Source: Planctomycetota bacterium (lineage in GTDB: Bacteria; Planctomycetota; Planctomycetia; Pirellulales; UBA1268). From it: a DNA stretch of 64,000 nt. Position numbers and translations under genes: made by a program. Shown piece by piece: positions 8,798 to 16,740 of the stretch (position 1 is its first letter; each line of letters starts with the position of its first letter). The notes under the pieces are model-generated. The model saw only the letters and a list, made by a program, of their open reading frames with translations, was not told the origin of the DNA and searched no databases. The DNA is taken from contig VGZO01000018.1 in the NCBI GenBank assembly GCA_016872555.1, forward strand, positions 1 to 64,000, read 5' to 3'.

Positions 8798-10198
8798 TCA
8801 CACCCAGGCCGGCTGCCAGCCATCGCGATACCCCTTGGTGACACAGGCGCTCGCTCCGGCATGGCCGGCAAGCGTCAGGGCCGCGGAGTCCCAGGTGAGC
8901 AGGGCCCCCGGGTGGCGGGCGGCGATCGTCCCGAGCAACACCGCCTCGGTGAGGGGTCCGGAGTAGGCAAAGGCGCTGGTCGTATGGTCGGTGCCCCGGA
9001 TCGCGTCGATCCAACTCGTGTAGTGGTCGCGGGCCGCCTCGGGCTCAATCGTGACCTCGGTGAACTTCGCCACCGGCACGAAATAGGGCATCGCGAAGTG
9101 GGGCACGACGAGGCTCGCAGCCGTGCCGATGATCACCGAGCCCGAGCCGGGCAGTGCCCCCTCCGCGCCATCCTTTCCCGGCGGCAGGTCTCCGGCGACG
9201 AGGCCGAGGGTGTCGAGCGAAGGCTTGTGCCCCGGCCCGTCGTACCACGTCACGTCGACCGTCGGGCCGGCGGTGCGCGGCGTGCCGGGAAACGTCCAGC
9301 GGACGGCCGACTTGGTGTACCAGACCTCGTCGTTCATCGGCGTCGCCTCGGCGCGGACCGAGAGCGGCGCCGTCAGGCCCAGCGCCATGAACACCGGATC
9401 GAGGATGTGGCAGCCGAAGTCGCCGAGTTGGCCGTTGGAAAATGCCTGCCACCCGCGCCAATTGAACGGATGGTAGATCTCCGGCTGGAACGGGCGCTGC
9501 TCGGCGACCCCGAGCCATTCGTCCCAGTGCACTCCGGCCGGCACGTCGGCACCGCCCGCAGGGCGATCGTCGAGCTTCCGCCACGGCATCCCCCCCGACT
9601 GCCACGAATGGACCGCCGTGACCTTCCCCAGCTTGCCGTCGTGGACGAGTTTCACCGCGGTGCGGTACGAGGGGTGCGACTGGATCTGGTTGCCCATCTG
9701 GGTCACCAGGCCGAAGCGCTCCGCGGCCTGCCGCAATTGCCGGGCCTCGAACACGGTGTGGGTCAGCGGCTTCTGGCACTGGACGTGCTTCCCGAGGTGC
9801 ATCGCCGCCAGCGCCGGCGCGGCGTGCATGTGGTCGGGGGTCGAGACGATCACGGCGTCGAGCGCGCCCGGGTCGTCGAGCAGCTTCCGCCAGTCGGTGT
9901 AGGTCTTGGCCATCGGGAACTTCTCGGCGGCGTTGCCGAGGTGGCCCTTCGACTCGTCGATGTCGCATAGCGCGACGACGTCGGCGTGGGGGCTCTTGGC
10001 GGTGTCGAGCAGGTCGGAGAAGCCCTTGCCGCCGCAGCCGATCGACGCGATCCGTACCCGCTCGTTGGCACCGTAGGCCCGCGCCCAGCCCCGGGCCGAC
10101 AGACCGGCGGCGATTCCGCCGGCGAGCACCTTCCGGCGCGAAACGGCGTTGGCCGCCGGCCCCGATCGTGAAAACCCACGAGTCTTCCGCGCTGTCAT
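8798..10198 (-). CDS. Tat-exported Gfo/Idh/MocA family oxidoreductase
   Basis: A 466-residue NAD(P)-dependent sugar oxidoreductase of the Gfo/Idh/MocA family. The N-terminus carries a twin-arginine signal (SRRKVLAGG, then a hydrophobic stretch to about residue 40). A Rossmann fold follows with RIASIGCGGKGFSDLL, acidic residue ALCDID and the segment VQCQKPLTHT, where QKP replaces the classic EKP, as in many planctomycete homologues. I chose ATG 10198 because GGGAGG lies 7 bases upstream and the Tat motif then falls at the right place. The frame stays open upstream only as antisense. It stands as a single gene between the CRTAC1 operon and rtcB. Substrate is unknown; family members act on sugars, inositols or glycoside derivatives. 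Confidence 0.9.
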   Translation of the reverse strand: MTARKTRGFSRSGPAANAVSRRKVLAGGIAAGLSARGWARAYGANERVRIASIGCGGKGFSDLLDTAKSPHADVVALCDIDESKGHLGNAAEKFPMAKTYTDWRKLLDDPGALDAVIVSTPDHMHAAPALAAMHLGKHVQCQKPLTHTVFEARQLRQAAERFGLVTQMGNQIQSHPSYRTAVKLVHDGKLGKVTAVHSWQSGGMPWRKLDDRPAGGADVPAGVHWDEWLGVAEQRPFQPEIYHPFNWRGWQAFSNGQLGDFGCHILDPVFMALGLTAPLSVRAEATPMNDEVWYTKSAVRWTFPGTPRTAGPTVDVTWYDGPGHKPSLDTLGLVAGDLPPGKDGAEGALPGSGSVIIGTAASLVVPHFAMPYFVPVAKFTEVTIEPEAARDHYTSWIDAIRGTDHTTSAFAYSGPLTEAVLLGTIAARHPGALLTWDSAALTLAGHAGASACVTKGYRDGWQPAWV

Positions 10199-10307
10199 CG
10201 GACCGCCTCCCGGGGGATTCGAAGCCTGGCACCGTGCCTGTCGGCCGGCATGGGCGACAGTGTGCCGTTCCCGGACCGCCGCCGGCAACAGCGACCGGCT
10301 CGCGCGG

Positions 10308-10313
10308 TAGGCT
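10308..10313 (+). promoter_or_regulatory. -10-like hexamer placed for leaderless rtcB transcription
   Basis: TAGGCT ends 6 bases before the rtcB ATG, and no Shine-Dalgarno is visible. A start site about 7 bases after the hexamer would coincide with the A of ATG. The -35 is poor (GCAACA at 10285-10290, spacer 17). Confidence 0.4.
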
Positions 10314-10319
10314 CCGGGC

Positions 10320-11774
10320 ATGAACTCCAAGTCGCTCGTCCGGATGGGGATTCCCGCGTCGCTCGTCGACCGTGCCGGATGGCTCGTCGGCGAGGCCCGG
10401 CGCACGGGGATGGATCCGGGGGAGATCCGCCGGATCCTCGCCGGGCTCGTCGCCACGCCGCAGGAATTCGTCGCCGATCCGCTGTTCGGCCCCCTCGCGG
10501 CGGCGGTCGGCGGGCACCAGGCGGCCACGGCGGCCGACGCCGCGGCGTTCGCGCCGCGCGACGAACCGCTCGCCTGGCGTCAGTGGGGCGAGGGACTCGA
10601 GCCGGACGCGGTCGGCCAGATGAACGCGGCGATGCGCCTCCCGGTGGCGGCGGCCGGCGCGCTGATGGCCGACGCCCACGTCGGCTACGGCCTGCCGATC
10701 GGCGGCGTCCTCGCGACCGACGGCGCCGTCGTCCCCTACGCCGTCGGCGTCGACATCGCCTGCCGGATGAAGCTCTCGGTTCTCGACCTGCCGCCGGAGT
10801 GGCTCGACGAGCGCCCCGACCGGCTGACGACCGCGCTCGAGACCGAGACGCGGTTCGGCGTCGGTGCCGAGTTCGGCCGGCGCGGCGACCCGCAGCGCAC
10901 GCGGCCGCGCGAGCACGCGGTCCTCGACGACGACTGGAGCGTGTCTCCGGTCACCGCCCGCCTCCGCGACAAGGCCCGGCTGCAACTGGGCACCAGCGGC
11001 AGCGGCAACCACTTCGTCGAATTCGGCACGTTCACCGTCGCGGGCGACGAGGCGGGGCGGCTCGGCCTCGCCTCGGGGGGGACGTTTCTGGCGCTCCTCT
11101 CCCACTCCGGATCGCGCGGCACCGGTGCGGCGGTCTGCGACCACTATTCGCGGCTGGCGATGAACCGCTGCCGTGACCTTCCCGGTGCGATGCGGCACCT
11201 CGGCTGGCTGGACCTCGACTCCGAGCCGGGGCAGGAGTACTGGGCGGCGATGAACCTGATGGGGCGCTACGCCGCCGCCAACCACGCCTGCATCCACCGG
11301 CACGTCGTCGAGCACCTCGGCGCGCGGGTGATCCTCGACGTCGAGAACCACCACAACTTCGCCTGGGAGGAGGACCACGAGATCGACGGCGTCCGCCGCC
11401 GCGTGATCGTCCACCGCAAGGGGGCGACGCCGGCGGGCGCGGGGGTCCTGGGGATCATCCCGGGATCGATGGCCGCCCCCGGCTTTCTCGTGCGCGGGCG
11501 CGGCGTGGCCTCGTCGCTCGCCTCGGCGAGCCACGGGGCCGGGCGGCGGATGAGCCGGACGAAAGCGCGGGAGACCTACCGCTGGAAGGAGATCAAGCCG
11601 CTCCTCGAACAGCGCGGCGTGCGCCTGCTCAGCGCCGGGATCGACGAGGTGCCCCACGCCTACAAGGACATCCACGCCGTGATGGCCGCCCAGGCCGACC
11701 TCGTCGAGACGGTTGCCCGGTTCGACCCGCGGCTGGTGAAGATGGCGCCGGAGGGGGAGAAACCCGAAGACTGA
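10320..11774 (+). CDS. rtcB: RtcB family RNA-splicing ligase
   Basis: A 484-residue cytoplasmic GTP- and Mn2+-dependent RNA ligase of the RtcB family, which seals 2',3'-cyclic-phosphate or 3'-phosphate ends to 5'-OH ends in tRNA and RNA repair. Metal ligands are recognisable: Asp 145 and Cys 148 in GVDIACRM (the usual GCG is ACR here), His in GTSGSGNHF, His in HSGSRG and His in NHHNFAW. The guanylylated histidine is His 405 in ASHGAGR, and HRKGATPA gives the GMP-binding loop. The length matches the 480-residue archaeal/bacterial type. No archease or RtcA is adjacent, so it stands alone. The ATG at 10320 has no Shine-Dalgarno, and translation may be leaderless. Confidence 0.93.
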   Translation: MNSKSLVRMGIPASLVDRAGWLVGEARRTGMDPGEIRRILAGLVATPQEFVADPLFGPLAAAVGGHQAATAADAAAFAPRDEPLAWRQWGEGLEPDAVGQMNAAMRLPVAAAGALMADAHVGYGLPIGGVLATDGAVVPYAVGVDIACRMKLSVLDLPPEWLDERPDRLTTALETETRFGVGAEFGRRGDPQRTRPREHAVLDDDWSVSPVTARLRDKARLQLGTSGSGNHFVEFGTFTVAGDEAGRLGLASGGTFLALLSHSGSRGTGAAVCDHYSRLAMNRCRDLPGAMRHLGWLDLDSEPGQEYWAAMNLMGRYAAANHACIHRHVVEHLGARVILDVENHHNFAWEEDHEIDGVRRRVIVHRKGATPAGAGVLGIIPGSMAAPGFLVRGRGVASSLASASHGAGRRMSRTKARETYRWKEIKPLLEQRGVRLLSAGIDEVPHAYKDIHAVMAAQADLVETVARFDPRLVKMAPEGEKPED

Positions 11775-11796
11775 CGGGCCCGCGGCCGTGCCCCCG

Positions 11797-12162
11797 TCAG
11801 GTCGCCGCGGCGGGCCGCTCGCGGCGCCGCGTGAGCATGAACTCGTTGCCCTCGGGATCGACGCACATCGCCAGGTGGGGCGGCTCGCCCTCCTCGGGCT
11901 CCGGCTCGCGCGCCAGCGCCCCGCCGGCGGCCGCCACTTCACCGGCGGCGGCGACGACGTCGGCCACCTGGAGATTGATGCCCGTCCAGGTGCGCTTGCC
12001 CTCGCCGCCGGAATGGATGCCGATCACCGCGCCGGCGATCTCGATCTCGGCGATGACGGGGTTGCGCTTCAGCAACCGGCCGCCGAACGTGTCGCACCAG
12101 AACCGGATGGCGCGGTCGAAATCGGCCGCCCAGATGACGTACTTCAGCCGCTCGACGTGCAT
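11797..12162 (-). CDS. VOC (glyoxalase/bleomycin-resistance-type) family protein
   Basis: A 121-residue single-domain vicinal-oxygen-chelate protein. The first strand-helix, MHVERLKYVIWAADFDRAIRFWCDTFGG, and the last strand, HLAMCVDPEGNEFML, are typical of glyoxalase-like folds, in which His and Glu residues hold a metal ion. ATG 12162 was chosen because GGAG is 9 bases upstream and the protein then begins exactly at the first VOC strand. A TATCCT hexamer at 12189-12194 (minus) may be its -10. It converges on rtcB with 22 bases between stops. Substrate is not predictable. Confidence 0.85.
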   Translation of the reverse strand: MHVERLKYVIWAADFDRAIRFWCDTFGGRLLKRNPVIAEIEIAGAVIGIHSGGEGKRTWTGINLQVADVVAAAGEVAAAGGALAREPEPEEGEPPHLAMCVDPEGNEFMLTRRRERPAAAT

Positions 12163-12275
12163 GCGATCGCTCCGGGGAAGAGCCGCCCAGGATAGCCGGT
12201 GGCCAGCGCGCCGGGCGCGGGGCCGGACGAGCGCCGTCGCGGACAGGCCCCGACGACGGCCCGCCCCGAGGCTGG

Positions 12276-12281
12276 TAGGCT
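12276..12281 (+). promoter_or_regulatory. -10-like hexamer TAGGCT upstream of the PhyH gene
   Basis: TAGGCT precedes the PhyH start by 45 bases and would give a leader of about 40 bases that contains GGAGGA at 12313-12318, 8 bases before the ATG. The same hexamer lies upstream of rtcB and the 61459 gene. The -35 is not clear. Confidence 0.35.
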
Positions 12282-12326
12282 CTCGGAAAACGCTGCCGGG
12301 CCACCGCGTTTCGGAGGATCTCACCG

Positions 12327-13163
12327 ATGCTCACCACCGACCAGATCGCCGAGTACCAGCGCGAGGGCTACTGCATCGCCCGCGGGTTCTTCGACCGCGA
12401 CGAGATCGATCTCCTCCGCCGCGCCGCCAAGGAAGACCGCGAGCTCGACCGCCACTCGTTCGGCCGCGCCGACGGCGAAGGGGGCACGGTCCGGCTGTCG
12501 CTGTGGAACCATCCGGGCGACGGGATCTACGGGATGTTCGCCCGCTGCCAGCGCGTCGTCCGATCCGCCGAGGCGCTCCTCGGCGGCGAGGTCTACCACT
12601 ACCACTCGAAGATGATCATGAAGGATCCGCGCGTCGGCGGAGCCTGGACCTGGCACCAGGACTACGGCTACTGGTATCGCAACGGCGTCCTCTGGCCGCT
12701 CCTCACCAGCGTCTCGATCGCCGTCGACGGCGCCACCAAGGCCAACGGCTGCCTCCAGGTGATTCCCCGGTCGCACGAGGTCGGGCGCATCGACCACGTC
12801 CAATCGGGTGAGCAGGCCGGTGCCGACATGGAGCGCGTCACCGCGCTGCTCGAGCGCCTGCCGCTGGTCCACTGCGAGATGGACCCCGGCGATGCGATCT
12901 TCTTCCACGCCAACCTCCTCCACCGCTCCGACATGAACCGCTCCGACGAGCCGCGCTGGTCGATGATCTGCTGCTACAACGCCGCCCGGAACGATCCCTA
13001 CAAGGAGTCGCATCACCCGCGCTACACGCCGCTCGACGTCGTCCCCGACGCGCGCATCCGCGAGGTGGGGATCCGCCGGTTCGCCGATTCGTCGGCCGAC
13101 GTCGCCTGGCTCGACGTCGCGCGCGACGCCTCGGCGCGCGGCGAAGGTGCAGGCCGCGCGTGA
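12327..13163 (+). CDS. phytanoyl-CoA dioxygenase (PhyH) family protein
   Basis: A 278-residue Fe(II)/2-oxoglutarate dioxygenase of the PhyH family. The facial-triad motif HxD is WHQDYGYW (His 110, Asp 112), and the distal His is in LLHRSDMNRSDEPRWS, where the following Arg would bind 2-oxoglutarate. Start is supported by GGAGGA 8 bases upstream. Its TGA overlaps the GTG of the next gene by 4 bases (GTGA), so the dioxygenase and the oxidoreductase-isomerase frame are translationally coupled. I infer a role in catabolism of a small polar compound and not of phytanic acid; the substrate is unknown. Confidence 0.9.
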   Translation: MLTTDQIAEYQREGYCIARGFFDRDEIDLLRRAAKEDRELDRHSFGRADGEGGTVRLSLWNHPGDGIYGMFARCQRVVRSAEALLGGEVYHYHSKMIMKDPRVGGAWTWHQDYGYWYRNGVLWPLLTSVSIAVDGATKANGCLQVIPRSHEVGRIDHVQSGEQAGADMERVTALLERLPLVHCEMDPGDAIFFHANLLHRSDMNRSDEPRWSMICCYNAARNDPYKESHHPRYTPLDVVPDARIREVGIRRFADSSADVAWLDVARDASARGEGAGRA

Positions 13164-15139
13164 CACCCGCCCCGCCGATGGCGTTTCCCGACCACCTTCC
13201 ACCGTTGCCCCGCGACCGCAGCCCGGGGATCGGCTGCATCGGCGCCGGGTTCATCATGGCCGACTGCCACCTGCCGGCCTACCGGGCGGCGGGGTTCAAC
13301 GTGGTCGCGATCGCGGCCCGGCGGCGCGAGGCGGTGGCCGACGTGGCGGCGCGATACGGCATCGCCACGGTCCACGACTCGGCCGAGCGGCTGCTCGACG
13401 ACCCCGCCGTGGCGGTCGTCGACATCGCCGTGCCGCCGGACGTGCAGCCGGCGCTGATCCGTGCCGCCGCCGCGCGGCCGCACGTGCGCGGGATCCTCGC
13501 GCAGAAGCCGCTCGCCGGATCGCACGCCGAGGCCGCGGAGGCGGTCCGTGCCTGCGCCGCCACCGGCACGGCCCTGGTCGTCAACCAGAACATGCGCCAC
13601 GACCACGCCGTCGCCACCTGCCGGCGGCTCCTCGAGCGCGGCGATCTCGGCGCCCCGGTGCTGGCGACGATCGAGATGCGCGCCATCCCCCACTGGATGC
13701 CGTGGCAGGAGCGCCAGGGTTGGATGACGCTGCGGATCATGTCGATCCACCACCTCGACTGCCTGCGGGGCTGGTTCGGCGACCCGCGGACGATCTTCAC
13801 CGCCGTCCGGTCCGACCCGCGGACCGCCGCACGGTTCGCCCACGTCGACGGGATCTGCACGTCGGTGCTCCAGTACGACTCGGGGCTGGTGTGCACGTCG
13901 CTGGAAGATGTCTGGGCAGGGCCGGCCCGCGAGGGAGCGGAGGGGGACGCCTTCGTGCGGTTTCGCGTCGAGGGCACGCGCGGCACGGCGCTGGGCACGA
14001 TCGGCTGGCCGCGGTGGCCGGACCACGCGCCCTCGACGCTCGACTGGACGACGACGGCCGGTGGCTGGCACCGCCCGCGCTGGCCCGAGGCCTGGTTTCC
14101 CGACGCCTTCGTGGGGCCGATGGCCGAACTGCTCCGCGACCTCGAGGGGACCGCACCGGCCACCTGCACTGGCGCCGACAACCTGATGACGATGGCGCTG
14201 GTCGACGCCGCCTACCGATCGGCCCGTGAGGGACGGGCGGTGGACCCGCGCGAGATCGTCGGCGAAGATGACGCCCGCGGGCACTCTCGCCCCGCGGCCA
14301 CGAGGAGGAAAGCGATGCGACTGGGACTGATCAATTCGGCGTTCGCCCAGGCAGGGAAGGGGACCCGGTTCGGCCTCGAGCAGACGAAGCGGCTCGGCTT
14401 CGACTCGGTCGACCTGCTCGCCGATCCCCTGGTGATGTCGGCGGAGGAGCGCCGGCTGATCCCCGCCGTCTGCCGTGAGCTCGACCTGCCGATCGTCAGC
14501 CTGTGTTGCGTGTCGCTCGGGCTGATCGACTGGAATCCGCCGATCCGCGACTGCCATCTCGCGCGAACGAAAGCCCACGTCGATCTGTGCGCGGAGTACG
14601 GCTGCACCAACCTCCTGCTCGTCCTCGGCGAGTACGTCTGGCAGAAGGAGTGCGTGCCGCCGCAGGAGCAGTGGGACCTCGCCGTCGATGCCTGCCGCCG
14701 GCTCGGCGCCTACGCCGCGGACCGTGGCGTGCGGATCGCGATCGAGCTCGAGCCGTTCCATATGTCGCTGGTCAATTCGATCGACAGCATGCTCCGCCTC
14801 CTCGACGAGGTCGGCCTCCCCGACACCGTCCGTGCCAACTGCGACATCTCCCACCTCCACATCGTCCGCACCCCGCCGGCCGAGATCGCCCGGCTCGCCG
14901 GCCGGATCGAGCACGTCCATCTGTCCGACTGCGACGGCACGCGCCACGGCGACCTGCCGCCGGGGCGCGGCGTGACGCCGATCGCCGACTACCTGGCGGC
15001 GATCCGCGACACCGGCTACGACGGCACGGTGAGCGTCGAGCTGGAATTCGCCCCCGACCCGGCGGGGATCGTGGACTGGGTCGCCGAGGCCCACGACGCC
15101 ACGGCGAAGATCATGGCCGACCTCGGCTGCCGCCGATGA
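13160..15139 (+). CDS. Gfo/Idh/MocA oxidoreductase fused in frame to a TIM-barrel sugar isomerase/epimerase
   Basis: The 659-codon frame holds two complete enzymes. Residues about 17-370 are a Gfo/Idh/MocA NAD(P)-dependent oxidoreductase (GIGCIGAGFIMADCH dinucleotide loop, ILAQKPLAGS at the EKP position). Residues 386-659 are a xylose-isomerase-like TIM barrel (IELEPFH, HVHLSDCDGTRHGDLPPGRG) of the sugar phosphate isomerase/epimerase family. A hydrophilic linker of about 20 residues joins them, with no stop codon. Start is GTG 13160 overlapping the PhyH stop; ATG 13178 is an alternative. MocA oxidoreductases and such isomerases are often adjacent genes in inositol or keto-sugar catabolism, so a fusion would join sequential steps. 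A good internal ribosome site for the second half exists (next entry). Confidence 0.82.
   Translation: MTPAPPMAFPDHLPPLPRDRSPGIGCIGAGFIMADCHLPAYRAAGFNVVAIAARRREAVADVAARYGIATVHDSAERLLDDPAVAVVDIAVPPDVQPALIRAAAARPHVRGILAQKPLAGSHAEAAEAVRACAATGTALVVNQNMRHDHAVATCRRLLERGDLGAPVLATIEMRAIPHWMPWQERQGWMTLRIMSIHHLDCLRGWFGDPRTIFTAVRSDPRTAARFAHVDGICTSVLQYDSGLVCTSLEDVWAGPAREGAEGDAFVRFRVEGTRGTALGTIGWPRWPDHAPSTLDWTTTAGGWHRPRWPEAWFPDAFVGPMAELLRDLEGTAPATCTGADNLMTMALVDAAYRSAREGRAVDPREIVGEDDARGHSRPAATRRKAMRLGLINSAFAQAGKGTRFGLEQTKRLGFDSVDLLADPLVMSAEERRLIPAVCRELDLPIVSLCCVSLGLIDWNPPIRDCHLARTKAHVDLCAEYGCTNLLLVLGEYVWQKECVPPQEQWDLAVDACRRLGAYAADRGVRIAIELEPFHMSLVNSIDSMLRLLDEVGLPDTVRANCDISHLHIVRTPPAEIARLAGRIEHVHLSDCDGTRHGDLPPGRGVTPIADYLAAIRDTGYDGTVSVELEFAPDPAGIVDWVAEAHDATAKIMADLGCRR
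14315..15139 (+). CDS. sugar phosphate isomerase/epimerase, alternative internal start
   Basis: GAGGAGG at 14302-14308 lies 6 bases before ATG 14315, the strongest Shine-Dalgarno noted in the window. It would give a free 274-residue TIM-barrel isomerase starting MRLGLINSAF, a normal start and length for this family (xylose isomerase-like, AP_endonuc_2 fold). Metal-site-like residues are seen in IELEPFH and HVHLSDCDG. I infer that the cell may make both the fused 659-residue chain and this free domain. Confidence 0.7.
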   Translation: MRLGLINSAFAQAGKGTRFGLEQTKRLGFDSVDLLADPLVMSAEERRLIPAVCRELDLPIVSLCCVSLGLIDWNPPIRDCHLARTKAHVDLCAEYGCTNLLLVLGEYVWQKECVPPQEQWDLAVDACRRLGAYAADRGVRIAIELEPFHMSLVNSIDSMLRLLDEVGLPDTVRANCDISHLHIVRTPPAEIARLAGRIEHVHLSDCDGTRHGDLPPGRGVTPIADYLAAIRDTGYDGTVSVELEFAPDPAGIVDWVAEAHDATAKIMADLGCRR

Positions 15140-15150
15140 GCCCTGCTCCG

Positions 15151-15384
15151 TCACGCGGCGGCGGGCGAGTCGATCGGCTCGATGGCCGTGACATGCAGCA
15201 ATGCCACCGAGCGATAGCGGGTCGGCACACCCTGTCGCTCCGCGAGACCGATGAGCAGCTCGACGCGCGTCAGCAGCGCCATTTCCGCGTGGCGGATCTC
15301 GAACCTCTCCCCGGCGCTGGTAGCGACCTGAAACGGGGCGAAGGGCTGCTTGCGCAACCAGGCGTTGACCGAGTCGGCGTTCAT
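15151..15384 (-). CDS. small conserved hypothetical protein
   Basis: A 77-residue acidic-basic protein beginning MNADSVNAWLRKQPFAPFQV and containing a second strand-like part GERFEIRHAEMALL. The pattern (short helix, QPF-PF, then 'parameter/residue-binding' strands) resembles a small hypothetical family that is frequent in planctomycetes. Function is unknown. ATG 15384 starts the conserved part, and the frame is open further upstream only as antisense of the ribokinase gene. It converges on the isomerase with 11 bases between stops and is divergent from ribokinase. Confidence 0.6.
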   Translation of the reverse strand: MNADSVNAWLRKQPFAPFQVATSAGERFEIRHAEMALLTRVELLIGLAERQGVPTRYRSVALLHVTAIEPIDSPAAA

Positions 15385-15497
15385 GGTCGTCGCCCCACTG
15401 CGGGGGCAGCCCTGGCCGTCGCTCGAGAACGGATGTTCACTCCCGGAATTGTCGCCGTGAAAACCGGCTCCTGTCAACTCCGCCACACCTTCGAGCA

Positions 15498-16463
15498 ATG
15501 ACCCCACGCCGTCCCCGGATCGTCGTCGTCGGCAGTGCCAATACCGACCTCGTCGTTCGCTGCGGTCACATTCCGCGCCCCGGTGAGACGGTGCTCGGCG
15601 GCGAGCTGCTCCAGGCTCCGGGGGGCAAGGGGGCCAATCAGGCGGTCGCCGCCGCGCGGCTCGGTGCGGCGGTGACGTTCGTCGCCCGGCTCGGCGACGA
15701 TCCCTTCGGCGCGGCTGCCCGAGCCGGCTACGCCCGCGACGGCATCGACACCACCCACTGCCTCGCCGATCCCTCCGCACCGTCGGGCGTGGCGCTGATC
15801 CTCGTCGACGGCGCCGGGGAAAACGCGATCGCCGTCGCCTCCGGTGCCAATGCCCGGCTGTCGGTCGCCGATGTCGACCGGGCCGCGGCGGCGATCCGTG
15901 GCGCCGATCTGCTCCTGCTCCAGCTCGAGGTGCCCCTGGCCACGGTCACGCACGCGGCGCGCATCGCCCGGGCCGCCGGCGTGCCGGTGCTCCTTGACCC
16001 GGCGCCAGTGCCTGACGGCGGCATTCCCGACGAGCTCGCCGCGCTGGTCACGGTCCTCAAGCCCAATGAGTCCGAAGCCGCCCGGCTCACCAGTGCCGCG
16101 ACGGGCGACGTCACCTCGGCTGCCGGGGCAGCCCGTCAGCTGCTCGCCCGCGGCCCTCACCTCGTGGTGGTGACGCGCGGCGCCGCCGGCGCCGTCGTCG
16201 CCAACCGCGACGGGGTCGTCGCGCTGCCGGCGTTTTCGGTCACCGCGGTCGACACGACCGCCGCGGGCGATGCCTTCACTGCCGCCCTCGCGGTGGGGCT
16301 GGCCGAGCGGCTGCCCCCGGCCGAGGCCGCGCGCCGCGCCGCAGCCGCCGGCGCGCTGGCCGCGACCCGCCGCGGTGCCCAACCCTCGCTGCCGACGCGT
16401 GCCGAACAGGAGGCGTTTCTCGCCGCGCACGTCACGGCGCCCCGGCCAGCGGCCGACCGATGA
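15498..16463 (+). CDS. rbsK: ribokinase
   Basis: A 321-residue PfkB-family kinase most like ribokinase, which makes ribose 5-phosphate from ribose and ATP in the cytoplasm. The N-terminus IVVVGSANTDLVV, the substrate loop APGGKGANQAVAAARLG and the catalytic loop DTTAAGDAFTAALAV (Asp base in AAGDAF) are all present, along with LKPNESEAARL, which is typical of RbsK. Length fits ribokinase (about 305-320). No clear Shine-Dalgarno precedes ATG 15498. No ribose transporter is adjacent, so it may serve nucleoside or general pentose salvage. Confidence 0.92.
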   Translation: MTPRRPRIVVVGSANTDLVVRCGHIPRPGETVLGGELLQAPGGKGANQAVAAARLGAAVTFVARLGDDPFGAAARAGYARDGIDTTHCLADPSAPSGVALILVDGAGENAIAVASGANARLSVADVDRAAAAIRGADLLLLQLEVPLATVTHAARIARAAGVPVLLDPAPVPDGGIPDELAALVTVLKPNESEAARLTSAATGDVTSAAGAARQLLARGPHLVVVTRGAAGAVVANRDGVVALPAFSVTAVDTTAAGDAFTAALAVGLAERLPPAEAARRAAAAGALAATRRGAQPSLPTRAEQEAFLAAHVTAPRPAADR

Positions 16464-16740
16464 TCCCGGCATCGGTCGCGTGGACGACGACGTAGGTCGT
16501 GCGCCCATCGGCCACGGTCACCGGCAGCGGGCCGCGCGCACCGAACGGGTGCCCCGCGCCGTCCACGGCGGCGAGGTCGAGCCGGTGGCTCCCGGCCGGG
16601 AGCTCGAGGCGGGCGACCGGGATCGAATCGGGGAGCAGCCCCCAGCAGCGCGTGTCAGGCCGTTCGGTCGCCTGCCATGCCAGCCCGGCGACGCCGAGGC
16701 GATCACGGCCGGCTGCGGGGCCGGGTGGCCCACCACCGTG
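16432..16740 (-). pseudogene. probable 3' remnant of a COG3014-like gene
   Basis: The minus frame here encodes about 90 residues that read like the end of a secreted protein: ATERPDTRCWGLLPDSIPVARLELPAGSHRLDL, followed by PLPVTVADGRTTYVVVHATD. This 'W-LP-I-AR--LPAG-H' pattern resembles the C-terminus of COG3014 proteins, which in some bacteria are encoded beside lpoB. No N-terminal part or start is visible. Upstream the frame runs antisense-free into the out-of-frame 3' end of the LpoB-like gene. I infer that a deletion removed most of the gene. The identification is from memory of the family and is not certain. Confidence 0.45.

Noticed and set aside
9045-11942. 965-aa minus-strand open frame across the MocA and rtcB genes
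   Set aside because: It opposes rtcB, which has all metal-ligand motifs, and covers the MocA gene in another frame; it is a shadow of high GC.
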